NCBI GenBank assembly: GCA_001784635.1
Contig: MFRS01000003.1
Coordinates: forward strand, 30,335-94,334
Direction: 5' to 3'
Origin: Candidatus Micrarchaeota archaeon RBG_16_49_10
GTDB lineage: Archaea; Aenigmatarchaeota; Aenigmatarchaeia; CG10238-14
Length of the DNA: 64,000 bases
The translations under genes and the position numbers were made by a program. Of the stretch, positions 26,467-34,907 are shown piece after piece (within the stretch, counting starts at the first letter, position 1; the number at the start of each line of letters is the position of its first letter). The notes beneath the pieces are model-generated. The model saw only the letters and a list, made by a program, of their open reading frames with translations, had not been told where the DNA came from and searched no databases.

Positions 26467-27105
26467 ATGAACCAGAAACAAGTTTGGGATGCCATAGCCG
26501 ATTCGTGGTCCAATGTTAGAGTGAAGCCATGCCCTGAAGTCGTTGAGTTTTCTAAAAGTGAGGTTAAAGGGCCTGTTCTGGATATAGGCTGCGGCAATTG
26601 CAGAAATCTGATTCCGTTCCTGGAGAAAGGGGAAAGGTGTTTTGGTCTCGATTTCTCTGAAAAAATGATTGAGATAGCCAGGAAGTTCCTTAAAAGGAGG
26701 GATTTTGAAGCGAGGCTGAAAGTTGGGGATATGACGGAGTTGCCGTTTGAAAATGACTCCATGGGCACAGTTATCTCAAACTCTGCGCTTCACTGCCTCA
26801 CCAAAAGAGAGGATAGGCTGAAAGCCCTATTTGAAATGAAAAGGGTCTTGAAAAAGAATTCCATGATGCTTGTCAGTGTGTGGAGCCCCTACCACAAAAA
26901 GATCTTCTGGAAGGCGCTTTTGTCGTTGTTCACGAAGAACAGGCTAGAAGTTTGGGTGGACTGGGATTACCATGGGGAAAAATACAGTAGGTCCTACTAT
27001 TTGTACACAAAAAAGAAAGTGAGGGAAGATATGAAATTTGCCGGGTTTAGTGTCGAAAAGGTGTGGCTCAGCAAAGGAAATGTATGGGTCTTGGCGAGAA
27101 GATGA
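26467..27105 (+). CDS. SAM-dependent methyltransferase, Trm9/ALKBH8-like
   Basis: 212 residues. Class I methyltransferase: motif I VLDIGCGNCRNLIPFL, acidic GLDFSEKMIEIA, VGDMTELPFEND, and ISNSALHCLTKREDRLKALFEMKRVLK, a layout very like Trm9, which methyl-esterifies 5-carboxymethyluridine at tRNA position 34. It begins 14 bases after tRNA-Gln and overlaps ncsA by an ATGA, and elp3 follows. Those neighbours act in the same wobble-uridine pathway, which supports the assignment. No Trm112 gene is seen nearby. Confidence 0.78.
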   Translation: MNQKQVWDAIADSWSNVRVKPCPEVVEFSKSEVKGPVLDIGCGNCRNLIPFLEKGERCFGLDFSEKMIEIARKFLKRRDFEARLKVGDMTELPFENDSMGTVISNSALHCLTKREDRLKALFEMKRVLKKNSMMLVSVWSPYHKKIFWKALLSLFTKNRLEVWVDWDYHGEKYSRSYYLYTKKKVREDMKFAGFSVEKVWLSKGNVWVLARR

Positions 27106-28022
27106 AGTGCTCTTTTTGCAGCAAAAAATCCATTTATAGCAGGAAAAACGATGGTAGAGATTATTGCGAGAACCATTTCAGGAGGGACGTCGAGAAAAAA
27201 GTGAGGCGTACCCTCTCCAAATATAGGCTGGTGGTCCCTGATGACAGGGTCGCTGTCGCCTTGTCCGGCGGGAAGGACAGCGCCAACATCCTTTATTTCC
27301 TGAAGAGGATATTCGGCGAAAACCCGAAGATAGAGGTTGCCGCCATAACGCTTGACCAGGGGATAAAAGGTGAGACAAGGAAGAATGTCAAGATAGCGAA
27401 GGATTTTTGCAGGAAGTTCGGGGTAGCGCACCACGTGTTCACTTTCAAAGAGGAGTTCGGAATGACTGTGGACCAAGTAAAAAATAGGGACAAGGTAGGT
27501 TTCTGCGCTGCGTGTGGAGCCCTTAGAAGATACCTCATCAACAAAAAGGCCAGGGAGTTGGGGTTCACGAAGGTTGCCACAGGGCACAATTTGGACGACG
27601 AGTGCCAAAGTATAATAATGAACCTCCTTAAGGGGGACTTGGTGAAACTCTCAAGAGTGGGGCCGATGCCAGGACTGATAAGGGATGGGAATTTCGTCCC
27701 TAGGATAAAGCCCTTGATTTTCGTTCAGGAAAGGGAGTCTAGGCTTTTTGCTGAACTCAACGGGATGGATGTCAATTACTGTGCATGCAAATACTCAAAG
27801 TTCAACGCCATGCGGGGAGAAACAAAGATATACCTCAACCGCCTAGAGGAGAGGGCTCCAGGCCTAAAATATAGCCTTATTGAAGCTTCCCTTAAAATGA
27901 ATGCGATGCTAAAGGTGGGCTTTGAGGGTAAAACAATAGGTAAGTGCAAAAAATGTGGTGAGCCAACTAGTCAAGAATTGTGCAAGATATGCACAATCCT
28001 GGAGGGGGTTAAGACTAGTTGA
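27102..28022 (+). CDS. ncsA: tRNA wobble-uridine 2-thiolation protein NcsA/Ctu1 (TtuA family)
   Basis: 306 residues. N-terminal zinc finger (CSFC...YCENH), ATP-pyrophosphatase P-loop ALSGGKDSANIL, VGFCAACGALRR and NYCACKYSK cysteines that bind the catalytic FeS cluster or persulfide, and a C-terminal zinc site (CKKCGEP...CKIC). Inserts sulfur into U34 (Ncs6/Ctu1) or T54 (TtuA); the gene context with Trm9-like and Elp3 favours U34. The start ATG 27102 overlaps the preceding stop. Confidence 0.92.
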   Translation: MKCSFCSKKSIYSRKNDGRDYCENHFRRDVEKKVRRTLSKYRLVVPDDRVAVALSGGKDSANILYFLKRIFGENPKIEVAAITLDQGIKGETRKNVKIAKDFCRKFGVAHHVFTFKEEFGMTVDQVKNRDKVGFCAACGALRRYLINKKARELGFTKVATGHNLDDECQSIIMNLLKGDLVKLSRVGPMPGLIRDGNFVPRIKPLIFVQERESRLFAELNGMDVNYCACKYSKFNAMRGETKIYLNRLEERAPGLKYSLIEASLKMNAMLKVGFEGKTIGKCKKCGEPTSQELCKICTILEGVKTS

Positions 28023-28179
28023 CTTTAGCCTGAATGTCTTCAATCCTTTCAGACAAAAAGCTGATTCTGTCCTGAAGAAACCTGACCTGTTTGACGTTTT
28101 TCGCAGAAAATAGCCTGCTTTTGGTGTCAAAAAGCTCTTCTTGGTAGAATCGCAACCTGTGCAAATCTCTTACATCCAT
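28015..28179 (-). CDS. Possible 54-residue coiled-coil protein
   Basis: Short frame from ATG 28179, starting MDVRDLHRLRFYQEELFD and ending ERIEDIQAKVN. The whole sequence has heptad-like hydrophobics (L, F, I, V every 3-4) and would form a helical hairpin or coiled coil. It ends 8 bases inside the convergent ncsA gene and is divergent from elp3, with an A/T-rich promoter-like gap (TATATAAAT at about 28215). No family recognised. Confidence 0.5.
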   Translation of the reverse strand: MDVRDLHRLRFYQEELFDTKSRLFSAKNVKQVRFLQDRISFLSERIEDIQAKVN

Positions 28180-28279
28180 TTTATCACTTAATGGTAATAT
28201 ATAATTGAACTAGTATATAAATGTTACTACTATCTAATGCGAATGTAGTAATAAATTAGAAAGAATTCTGTTATTGTAC

Positions 28280-29848
28280 ATGGACAAGAGTCGAGAATTT
28301 GCCGAAAAGATATTTGAAAAAATAAGAAAAAGTGAGGTAAAGGACAAGAAAAGCCTTGAAAAGGTTAAGAAGGCCGTTGGTAAATCTCTTGGTTTGAAGA
28401 CAATACCCACGAATCCTGATATACTGCAGTTTGCCGACGAAAGGGAAATTGAAAAATTTTCCAAGATAGTGAACATAAAGCCGACGAGAACCATTTCCGG
28501 GGTTTCCGTAATCACCGTAGTGGCAAAACCGGCCCACTGTCCTGGAAAATGCATTTACTGCCCAAAAGGCGACAAGGCTCCGCAAAGTTACACTGGGCTG
28601 GAGCCGGCGATACAGCGGGGTATAAGGAACGGGTATGACCCCTTCCTGCAGACAAAGGACAGGCTTAATCAGTACAGAATAACAGGCCATCACTCTGATA
28701 AGGTGGAGATTATTATTCTAGGGGGGACTTTTCTAGCTCTGGATCCTGAATACCAGGAGTGGTTTGTCAAGAGGATATTCGATGCCCTCAATGGAGAAGA
28801 AAGTGAGAGTTTAACAGACGCGCAAAGACTGAATGAGACCGGGAATCATAGGTGCGTTGGCTTGACTATTGAGACCAGACCGGACTACTGCTTCGAAAGC
28901 CATGTGAATCAGGTTTTGCTTCTTGGGGGAACCCGAGTGGAGATAGGCGTCCAGACAATTTACCAAGAGATCCTTGAGAAGATAAAGAGGGGACATAGCG
29001 TGAAAGACACTGTAAAAGCCACTAAAGTCGCCAAAGAAAGCGCCTTAAAGTGCACCTACCACATCATGCCCGGGCTTTTTGTGGATAAAAAAGATGACAT
29101 AAAACAGTTCAAAATCCTTTTTGAAGATTCAGACTATAGGCCCGATTCACTCAAGATATACCCGACTCTTGTAATCGAGAACACGGAACTCCATGATATG
29201 TGGAAGAGAGGCGATTATAACCCACTAGAGACCGAAGAGGCAGTGGATTTGATAGTCAAAGCCATGAAGTACATCCCGAAGTATTGCAGAGTTATCCGCG
29301 TCCAGCGGGACATACCTAACAACAAAGTCGTCAAGGGGGTTATGAGCAGCAACTTGAGGGAGCTTGTCGAAGCGGAGTGCAGAAGGAGAAAGGTGAGGAT
29401 ACAGGAGATGAGATACAGGGAGGTTGGTCATAGAATAAAAAATGGTATTGTGCCTAACCCTAATAAAATCGAGCTTTGCAGGCTGAATTACAATGCCTCT
29501 GGGGGTGAAGAGGTGTTTTTGAGTTTTGAAGATTCTGAAAATGACGTTTTATTTGGCTTTTTGAGGCTTAGAATCCCTGAGAAGCCTTTTAGAAAGGAAA
29601 TAGACATTAAAACTGCCTTGGTTAGGGAATTGCATGTTTTTGGTCCAACTGTACCTATAGGGAGAAGTGGGGAAGGTGGATGGCAACACAGGGGTTTGGG
29701 CCAAAGGCTATTGAAAGAGGCCGAAAGAATAGCCGCCGAGGAGTTTGACAAGAGAAAGGTCGCCGTTATAAGCGGCATCGGTGTGAGAGAGTATTACAAA
29801 AGGCTTGGTTATAAAAGAGACGGCCCGTACATGTCTAAAATTTTATAG
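28280..29848 (+). CDS. elp3: Elp3 tRNA uridine(34) carboxymethyltransferase / acetyltransferase
   Basis: 522 residues. Radical SAM domain with CPGKCIYCPKG cysteines (about 88-98), then HHSDKVEIIILGGTF, IETRPDYC and GTRVEIGVQ, then a C-terminal GNAT acetyl-CoA domain (REVGHRIKNG; RGLGQRLLKEAERIA; ISGIGVREYYKRLGY). Starts carboxymethyl modification of U34 using acetyl-CoA and SAM. The ATG at 28280 is preferred over an in-frame TTG two codons earlier. Archaeal Elp3 works without other Elongator subunits. Confidence 0.95.
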   Translation: MDKSREFAEKIFEKIRKSEVKDKKSLEKVKKAVGKSLGLKTIPTNPDILQFADEREIEKFSKIVNIKPTRTISGVSVITVVAKPAHCPGKCIYCPKGDKAPQSYTGLEPAIQRGIRNGYDPFLQTKDRLNQYRITGHHSDKVEIIILGGTFLALDPEYQEWFVKRIFDALNGEESESLTDAQRLNETGNHRCVGLTIETRPDYCFESHVNQVLLLGGTRVEIGVQTIYQEILEKIKRGHSVKDTVKATKVAKESALKCTYHIMPGLFVDKKDDIKQFKILFEDSDYRPDSLKIYPTLVIENTELHDMWKRGDYNPLETEEAVDLIVKAMKYIPKYCRVIRVQRDIPNNKVVKGVMSSNLRELVEAECRRRKVRIQEMRYREVGHRIKNGIVPNPNKIELCRLNYNASGGEEVFLSFEDSENDVLFGFLRLRIPEKPFRKEIDIKTALVRELHVFGPTVPIGRSGEGGWQHRGLGQRLLKEAERIAAEEFDKRKVAVISGIGVREYYKRLGYKRDGPYMSKIL

Positions 29849-29871
29849 TCCGAAACCCAAATATTATTTTA

Positions 29872-31293
29872 ATGGCGGAATTGCGAAAGATAATCACTGA
29901 GGTTCTCAGGGAAATCAAACCTACTAACGAGGAAAGGAAAAGGCTTGAGGCCCTGAGCTTGAAGGTCCTTGAAGTCGCTAAGGGGGAGGCGGGCCTTTAC
30001 AAGGCGACATCCATACTTGCAGGCTCCCTGACAAGGGACACATGGCTCCCGAGCAAAAAGGAGTTCGACCTTTTCGTGGTATTCCCAGAAAAGATGGGGG
30101 AGGACGAGCTCGAAAAAAATGGCCTCGAAGTGGGGAAAAGAATAATCGAGAAGCTGGGCGGGAAGTGGAAGGTGGATTATGCCCAACACCCTTACATCAC
30201 CGGAACTTTGGGGGATATAGACATAGACATAGTCCCCTGCTATAAAGTCGAGTCTGGGAAAAAAATAAAGTCCGCTGTGGACAGGACGCCATTCCATGTC
30301 GAATATCTGAACAAAAGGCTACCAATAGAGCTCTCGGACCATGTGAGATTACTCAAGCATTTCTTGAAAGCCAATGGTATATATGGGGCCGACTCGAAGA
30401 CTGGTGGTTTTTCGGGCTACATATGCGAACTTTTGGTTATAAATTATGGCACCTTTGAGGATTTCCTGAAGAATGTGAGCCGCTGGGATGCCGGGGAGAT
30501 AATAGACATCGAGGGGCAGTGGCCTAAAAAGGACTATGAGAAGCTGAGGAAGAAATTCGAAAACCAAGTTCTGATTCTGATAGACCCTGTGGATAAGAAC
30601 AGGAACGCTGCAGCTGCCGTCTCAGCAAACAGTCTTTTCAAACTGAAAAAAATAGCCACAAACTTGCTAGACAATCCAGGCAAAACCCACTTCGAAAAAA
30701 AAGAGATGGCCCCACTGACGCAGAAAGAGGTCAAGAAAATTATGGAAGAAAGGGGAACCGAACTTCTTGTGGTCAACTTCAAGCCGCCGAAGGTTGTTTC
30801 CGATATACTGTGGCCCCAGCTTAAGAGGTTTACGAAAAGGCTGGAGAATATAATGAACGAATATGAATTTTATGTACTGCGCAGCGACTTCTGGAGCAAT
30901 GAGATAGACATGGCAACGGTGATACTTGAGCTGGAGGTGGGAAAAGTGTCGAAAGTGAACAAGAAGGTCGGCCCTTCAGTGTTCGACAAAAAGGGGTCGG
31001 AGAGCTTCATCAAAAAGTACAAAGGAGCCTGCGTCAACGGTCCTTTCATAGAGGAAGACTTCTGGTGCGCCGAGGTAAATAGGAAGTGGGACTTGGCCAC
31101 GGACAAGCTGACCGACAGCCTGGAGGACGAGGTCACCATTCTGAAAGCGAAGGGTGTCCCCAACTACATCGCAGAGGAGTTGAAGGGTGGGTTTGAAATC
31201 CTAAAAGGTGAGAGTATCGCGGGTTTGATGAAGTACAGTAGTGATTTTGCCGTCTTCCTAAGGGGTTATTTCGAGAAGGAAGACCTATCCTAG
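29872..31293 (+). CDS. cca: CCA-adding tRNA nucleotidyltransferase, archaeal class I
   Basis: 473 residues. Nucleotidyltransferase motif GSLTRDTWLPSKKEFDLFVVFP gives the GS and E-x-D catalytic residues; a later third acid lies in GDIDIDIVPC. The central and tail domains follow the archaeal class I pattern. Adds CCA to tRNA 3' ends, which is needed because the tRNA genes here do not encode CCA. 23 bases downstream of elp3, so probably cotranscribed. Confidence 0.95.
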   Translation: MAELRKIITEVLREIKPTNEERKRLEALSLKVLEVAKGEAGLYKATSILAGSLTRDTWLPSKKEFDLFVVFPEKMGEDELEKNGLEVGKRIIEKLGGKWKVDYAQHPYITGTLGDIDIDIVPCYKVESGKKIKSAVDRTPFHVEYLNKRLPIELSDHVRLLKHFLKANGIYGADSKTGGFSGYICELLVINYGTFEDFLKNVSRWDAGEIIDIEGQWPKKDYEKLRKKFENQVLILIDPVDKNRNAAAAVSANSLFKLKKIATNLLDNPGKTHFEKKEMAPLTQKEVKKIMEERGTELLVVNFKPPKVVSDILWPQLKRFTKRLENIMNEYEFYVLRSDFWSNEIDMATVILELEVGKVSKVNKKVGPSVFDKKGSESFIKKYKGACVNGPFIEEDFWCAEVNRKWDLATDKLTDSLEDEVTILKAKGVPNYIAEELKGGFEILKGESIAGLMKYSSDFAVFLRGYFEKEDLS

Positions 31294-31328
31294 AAAGGTT
31301 TATTCTTTTATCTAATGTAATTAGTGTT

Positions 31329-32996
31329 ATGAGCGCTCGGGACACGATACTTAAGCACACGCTACTCAACGCCCTCCAATACGGCGGCAAGGCAGATTTC
31401 AAGGCTGTCGTTGGGAAGATAATCTCTGAAAACCCCGACTTTAAGGACAATATGGGCGAACTTATCCCCACAATCAGGGGAGTGATAGAGGAGGTCAACT
31501 CATGGGGGTTGGAGAAGGTTGAGGAAAAAGTGAGGGATCTTGGTATAAAAATTGAGGAAAAGAAGATTGAAGCAAAAAAGACTCTCCCAGAGCTGAAAAA
31601 CGTCAAATCCGGCAAAATTGTAATGAGAATGGCCCCTTTTCCTTCAGGGCCCTTGCATATAGGAAATACCAGAATGGCGATTTTGAATGATGAGTACGTC
31701 AAAAAGTATGGAGGAAAACTAATTCTGGTGATTGATGATACTATAGGTTCGATTGATAAAATACCGACCAAAGAGGCTTACAATTTAATCAAAGATGGCT
31801 TGAATTGGATGGGTGTTAATTACCATGAAACTCGTCTAAAGTCCGACAGGATGGAATTCTTCTATGAATGGGCTGAGAAGTTAATTCAAATGGGCTTCGC
31901 TTATGTTTGTGAGTGCGATGTTGAAAAAATGAGAAAGTTGAGGAAGGAGGGCGAAGACTGTGGGTGTAGAGGATTGAAAACGGAAGAAAACTTGAAAAAA
32001 TGGAAGGGGATGTTGAAAGGAAAATACAAGGAAGGAGAAGCTGTGGTTAGGCTTAAAACCAGTATGACAGACCCGAACCCCGCTTTCAGGGACAGAGTAT
32101 TGCTGAGAATTTCCAGCAGGAGCCACCCGTTGGTTGGGAATAAATATCTTGTCTGGCCGATGTTGGAATTTTCCTGGGCTATAGATGACCATTTCCTTGG
32201 AATAACCCATATTTTAAGGGGAAAAGACCTTGTCATAGAGGACTTGATGGAAAAATTCATTTGGGATTTAATGAAATGGGAGCATCCTGAATTGCTCCAT
32301 TATGGTCTGTTAAGCATAGAAGGGCTTAAATTGAGCAAGTCGAAGGCCAGAAAAGCTATTGACGAAGATGAATACTCTGGATGGGAAGACCCGAGGACAT
32401 GGAGTCTACAATCGCTAAAAAAAAGAGGTTTCAGGCCAGAAGCAGTAAGAAATTTCATACTAAGCTTTGGTATGAGCATGAACGACATTACTGTTCCCGC
32501 TGATGTATTGTATACTGAAAATAGAAAAATTATAGAGCCTGTGGCCAACAGATATTTCGCTGTTTTTGAGCCCAAGATACTTAAAATCGAGGGTTGCCCG
32601 GATATAAAAGAAGTTACAGAAGGTCTGCACCCGGATTTTCCCGAGAGGGGGAAGAGGAATGTGCCTGTCAACACCAAGATTATCCGCGTCTCAAAAGAGG
32701 ATTATGTCAAATACAAAGGAAAAACTCTAAGGTTGATGGGGCTTTTCAACGTGTCCCTAAAGACCAAAGCTCTCTACGAAGGAAATGAGGTCATTCAGGA
32801 GATGCCGAAAATCCAGTGGGTCTCGGAGAAGAATGTCCCAATAAAGATTGTGATGAACGACGGGAGTGTAATCGAGGGGCTGGCCGAGCCCGACATCGAG
32901 AAAGTGAGGGAAGGCGAGGCCATACAGTTCGTGAGGTTCGGCTTCTGCAGGCTGGATGATAAGAAGACGATGAAGTTCCACTTCACCCATAAATAA
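31329..32996 (+). CDS. gltX: Glutamyl-tRNA synthetase, archaeal type
   Basis: 555 residues. HIGH signature as LHIGNTRMAIL in MAPFPSGPLHIGN, the KMSKS-type loop KLSKSKA after LHYGLLSIEG, and the all-beta C-terminal anticodon-binding domain typical of archaeal GluRS (GlnRS-like). In archaea this enzyme is usually non-discriminating and charges tRNA-Gln with Glu for amidation by GatDE. 35 bases after cca. Confidence 0.95.
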   Translation: MSARDTILKHTLLNALQYGGKADFKAVVGKIISENPDFKDNMGELIPTIRGVIEEVNSWGLEKVEEKVRDLGIKIEEKKIEAKKTLPELKNVKSGKIVMRMAPFPSGPLHIGNTRMAILNDEYVKKYGGKLILVIDDTIGSIDKIPTKEAYNLIKDGLNWMGVNYHETRLKSDRMEFFYEWAEKLIQMGFAYVCECDVEKMRKLRKEGEDCGCRGLKTEENLKKWKGMLKGKYKEGEAVVRLKTSMTDPNPAFRDRVLLRISSRSHPLVGNKYLVWPMLEFSWAIDDHFLGITHILRGKDLVIEDLMEKFIWDLMKWEHPELLHYGLLSIEGLKLSKSKARKAIDEDEYSGWEDPRTWSLQSLKKRGFRPEAVRNFILSFGMSMNDITVPADVLYTENRKIIEPVANRYFAVFEPKILKIEGCPDIKEVTEGLHPDFPERGKRNVPVNTKIIRVSKEDYVKYKGKTLRLMGLFNVSLKTKALYEGNEVIQEMPKIQWVSEKNVPIKIVMNDGSVIEGLAEPDIEKVREGEAIQFVRFGFCRLDDKKTMKFHFTHK

Positions 32997-33036
32997 GATT
33001 TAAATTATTGATAGACCATCGTTATTTTAGATTTAC

Positions 33037-33363
33037 ATGACTGCAACAATAGTAGGCGGGTACATTCCTAGGACCCTTACTGATTCTGAGATTGCAGCAA
33101 GTATGAGAAAAAGGCAGATACTGACTAGAGAAACTGCTCTCGCAAAAGCACAATTGGAAGCAGAAAAAAATGCTCAACGGTATATCGGTTGTAAGATTAA
33201 TCTGATTGAGGACGCAGAAAGACTTGCACCTCAAGATCCCGTGTTAAGATGTGCTTATTTAAGGAGACTGCATGAAATTACAGGGCTTAATCCAAAAAGC
33301 CCATATGAATTCTCAGAACATGATATTAAAATGTGGCCATACACTGGTCAACTTCCAAGATAA
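33037..33363 (+). CDS. Hypothetical protein, 108 residues
   Basis: Not recognised. N-terminal MTATIVGGYIPRTLTDSEI then a long basic/acidic helix (about 20-50, MRKRQILTRETALAKAQLEAE) and a C-terminal half with LAPQDPVLRCAYLRRLHEITGL. It looks helical, with no signal or membrane segment. A TTTAAATTA box about 35 bases before the ATG suggests its own near-leaderless promoter. The gene is soluble and isolated between gltX and rpl7ae. Confidence 0.6.
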   Translation: MTATIVGGYIPRTLTDSEIAASMRKRQILTRETALAKAQLEAEKNAQRYIGCKINLIEDAERLAPQDPVLRCAYLRRLHEITGLNPKSPYEFSEHDIKMWPYTGQLPR

Positions 33364-33386
33364 TTCTTTTAAACAGCAAATGAAAC

Positions 33387-33466
33387 CTTTATAAGTTTTC
33401 AAGGTGTATGATGTTTAGCACAACTGTGCGGGATGATTGATCCAATTGAATTGGAGGTGAAATTAG
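33387..33466 (+). promoter_or_regulatory. Promoter and structured leader of rpl7ae
   Basis: A CTTTATAAG TATA box (33388-33396) predicts transcription start near 33415-33420. The leader then holds a hairpin GCAC-AACT-GTGC (33418-33429) and a second TCCAAT-TGA-ATTGGA (33441-33455), whose 3' arm contains the first three bases of the Shine-Dalgarno GGAGGTGA (33453-33460). The second stem could mask the ribosome site. L7Ae is known to repress its own mRNA in some archaea through leader RNA; whether a true kink-turn exists here is not certain. Confidence 0.5.
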
Positions 33467-33823
33467 ATGACTAAGTTGGAGGTTCCGAAAGAGGTTTCTG
33501 ATAGGGTCTATCAGGTGTTGGAAGTCGTCAAAAACACGGGTAAGATAAGAAAAGGGATAAACGAAGTGACGAAGTCCATTGAAAGGGGCGAGGCCAAGCT
33601 GGTTGTTATAGCCACTGACGTCAGCCCGATAGAGATAACGATGCACATACCTGTTCTGTGCGACGAGAAGAAGTGCGAGTACGTTTACGTGCCCTCTAAG
33701 GAGGAGCTCGGTAGGTCTGTGGGTATAAATGTCCCCACGTCGGCCGTGTCCATAGTGAACGTCGGGGAAGGGAAGAACTCTTTGGACGAGATAATCAAAA
33801 AATTGAGGGATCTGAAGAAGTGA
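33467..33823 (+). CDS. rpl7ae: Large-subunit ribosomal protein eL8 (L7Ae)
   Basis: 118 residues. Kink-turn-binding protein of ribosome, box C/D and H/ACA RNPs and RNase P. Diagnostic: TGKIRKGINEVTKSIERGEAKLVVIATDVSPIEI, HIPVLCDEKKCEYVYVPSKEELG, GINVPTSAVSIV. First gene of the conserved L7Ae-S28e-L24e group. The leader is described separately. Confidence 0.97.
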   Translation: MTKLEVPKEVSDRVYQVLEVVKNTGKIRKGINEVTKSIERGEAKLVVIATDVSPIEITMHIPVLCDEKKCEYVYVPSKEELGRSVGINVPTSAVSIVNVGEGKNSLDEIIKKLRDLKK

Positions 33824-33827
33824 TTTC

Positions 33828-34034
33828 ATGGCTGTCGACGCTGTGCCTGCAGAGGTAGTCGAACTTTTGGGTAGGACGGGTGTCCGAGGCGTGATGCGGG
33901 TCAGGTGTAGGGTCATGGACGGCTCCGACAAAGGGAAGGTCCTGATAAGGAACGTGTTCGGGCCGGTCAGGATAAAGGACATACTGATGCTGAAAGAGAC
34001 GGAGATGGAGTTCTCCGGGAAGATGGAAAGGTGA
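33828..34034 (+). CDS. rps28e: Small-subunit ribosomal protein eS28
   Basis: 68 residues, the usual length. PAEVVELLGRTGVRGVMRVRCRV and GKVLIRNVFGPVRIKDIL are characteristic. Begins 4 bases after the eL8 stop and precedes eL24, a standard archaeal trio. No anomalies. Confidence 0.96.
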   Translation: MAVDAVPAEVVELLGRTGVRGVMRVRCRVMDGSDKGKVLIRNVFGPVRIKDILMLKETEMEFSGKMER

Positions 34035-34040
34035 TAGCTG

Positions 34041-34223
34041 GTGGCCAAATGCTCTTTTTGCGGCAACAAGCTGGAAAGCGGGACTGGGTTGATGCTTGCG
34101 CTCAAGTCTAACAGGGTCCTCTACTTCTGCAGGAAAAAGTGCGAGAAGAATTGGCGGATGGGGAGGAACCCGAAGAAGCTCAAGTGGACAGAATCGGGGA
34201 TGGCCTCTAAAGAGGAGGCGTGA
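34041..34223 (+). CDS. rpl24e: Large-subunit ribosomal protein eL24
   Basis: 60 residues with the four-cysteine zinc site (CSFCGNKLESGTG...YFCRKKCEKNW) and a basic C-terminus (RMGRNPKKLKWT). Starts with GTG at 34041, 6 bases after eS28. In many archaea ndk and infB follow; here tRNA-Ala and the uS13 group follow instead. Confidence 0.96.
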   Translation: MAKCSFCGNKLESGTGLMLALKSNRVLYFCRKKCEKNWRMGRNPKKLKWTESGMASKEEA

Positions 34224-34287
34224 CTTCTCCCGGATTCGAATCAATTTTAAGATGTTTTTTCAAAAGATTATGAGACAGTGAAAACAT

Positions 34288-34374
34288 GGGCCAGTAGATC
34301 AACTCGGTAGATCGCTTCCTTGGCGACTTCGGACAAATTGGAAGAGGCTGGGGGTTCAAATCCCTCCTGGTCCA
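34288..34374 (+). tRNA. tRNA-Ala(GGC) with a 13-base intron
   Basis: Acceptor GGGCCAG pairs with CTGGTCC including the G3-U70 wobble that defines tRNA-Ala, with discriminator A. The anticodon stem is CTTCC/GGAAG with loop TTGGCG...T. The intron 34326-34338 is at 37/38. The T-arm is GGGGG-TTCAAAT-CCCTC. No CCA encoded. Sits between eL24 and uS13 on the same strand. Confidence 0.93.
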
Positions 34375-34428
34375 TCAAAGGACCTTTAAAAGCTTAAAAA
34401 GTTTTACAACATAATATTTGTGAGATTT

Positions 34429-34902
34429 ATGGCAGAAAAGCAGGAATTAAGGGGTATTGTAAGGCTGGCAGGCGCTGACATGGAGGGTGGAAAGCAGCTT
34501 TTCATAGCCTTGCGAAAAGTGAAGGGGATTGGCCCTGCGATGGCGAGTGCCATAATAAAGGCAGGCAGCTTCGAGCCCCGTGAAAAGATTGGTCTGCTTC
34601 CCGATGCCGACATCAAGAAGATTGAGGACATAATGACCAACCCAAAGAAATATCATATTCCTTACTGGATGTACAACAGGAAGAAGAACCCTGAAACTGG
34701 CGACGACCAGCACTTGATAAGCGCCGAGCTGACCTTCGCGAACAGGCAGGACATCAAAAACCTGATAGACATGAAGTGCTACAGGGGTACGAGGCACATG
34801 TACGGGCTTCCGGCGAGGGGGCAAAGAACCAGGAGCTCGTTCAGAAAGGGCAAGAGCATGGGCGTAGTCAAGAAGAAGAGCAAGCCGGCAACCAAGAAGT
34901 GA
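34429..34902 (+). CDS. rps13: Small-subunit ribosomal protein uS13
   Basis: 157 residues, archaeal length. LRGIVRLAGADMEGGKQLFIALRKVKGIG, then RGTRHMYGLPARGQRTRSS mark uS13. ATG at 34429 is chosen over a GTG three codons earlier because MAEKQ fits the family. Heads the uS13-uS4-uS11-rpoD group. Confidence 0.96.
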   Translation: MAEKQELRGIVRLAGADMEGGKQLFIALRKVKGIGPAMASAIIKAGSFEPREKIGLLPDADIKKIEDIMTNPKKYHIPYWMYNRKKNPETGDDQHLISAELTFANRQDIKNLIDMKCYRGTRHMYGLPARGQRTRSSFRKGKSMGVVKKKSKPATKK

Positions 34903-34907
34903 TTCTG

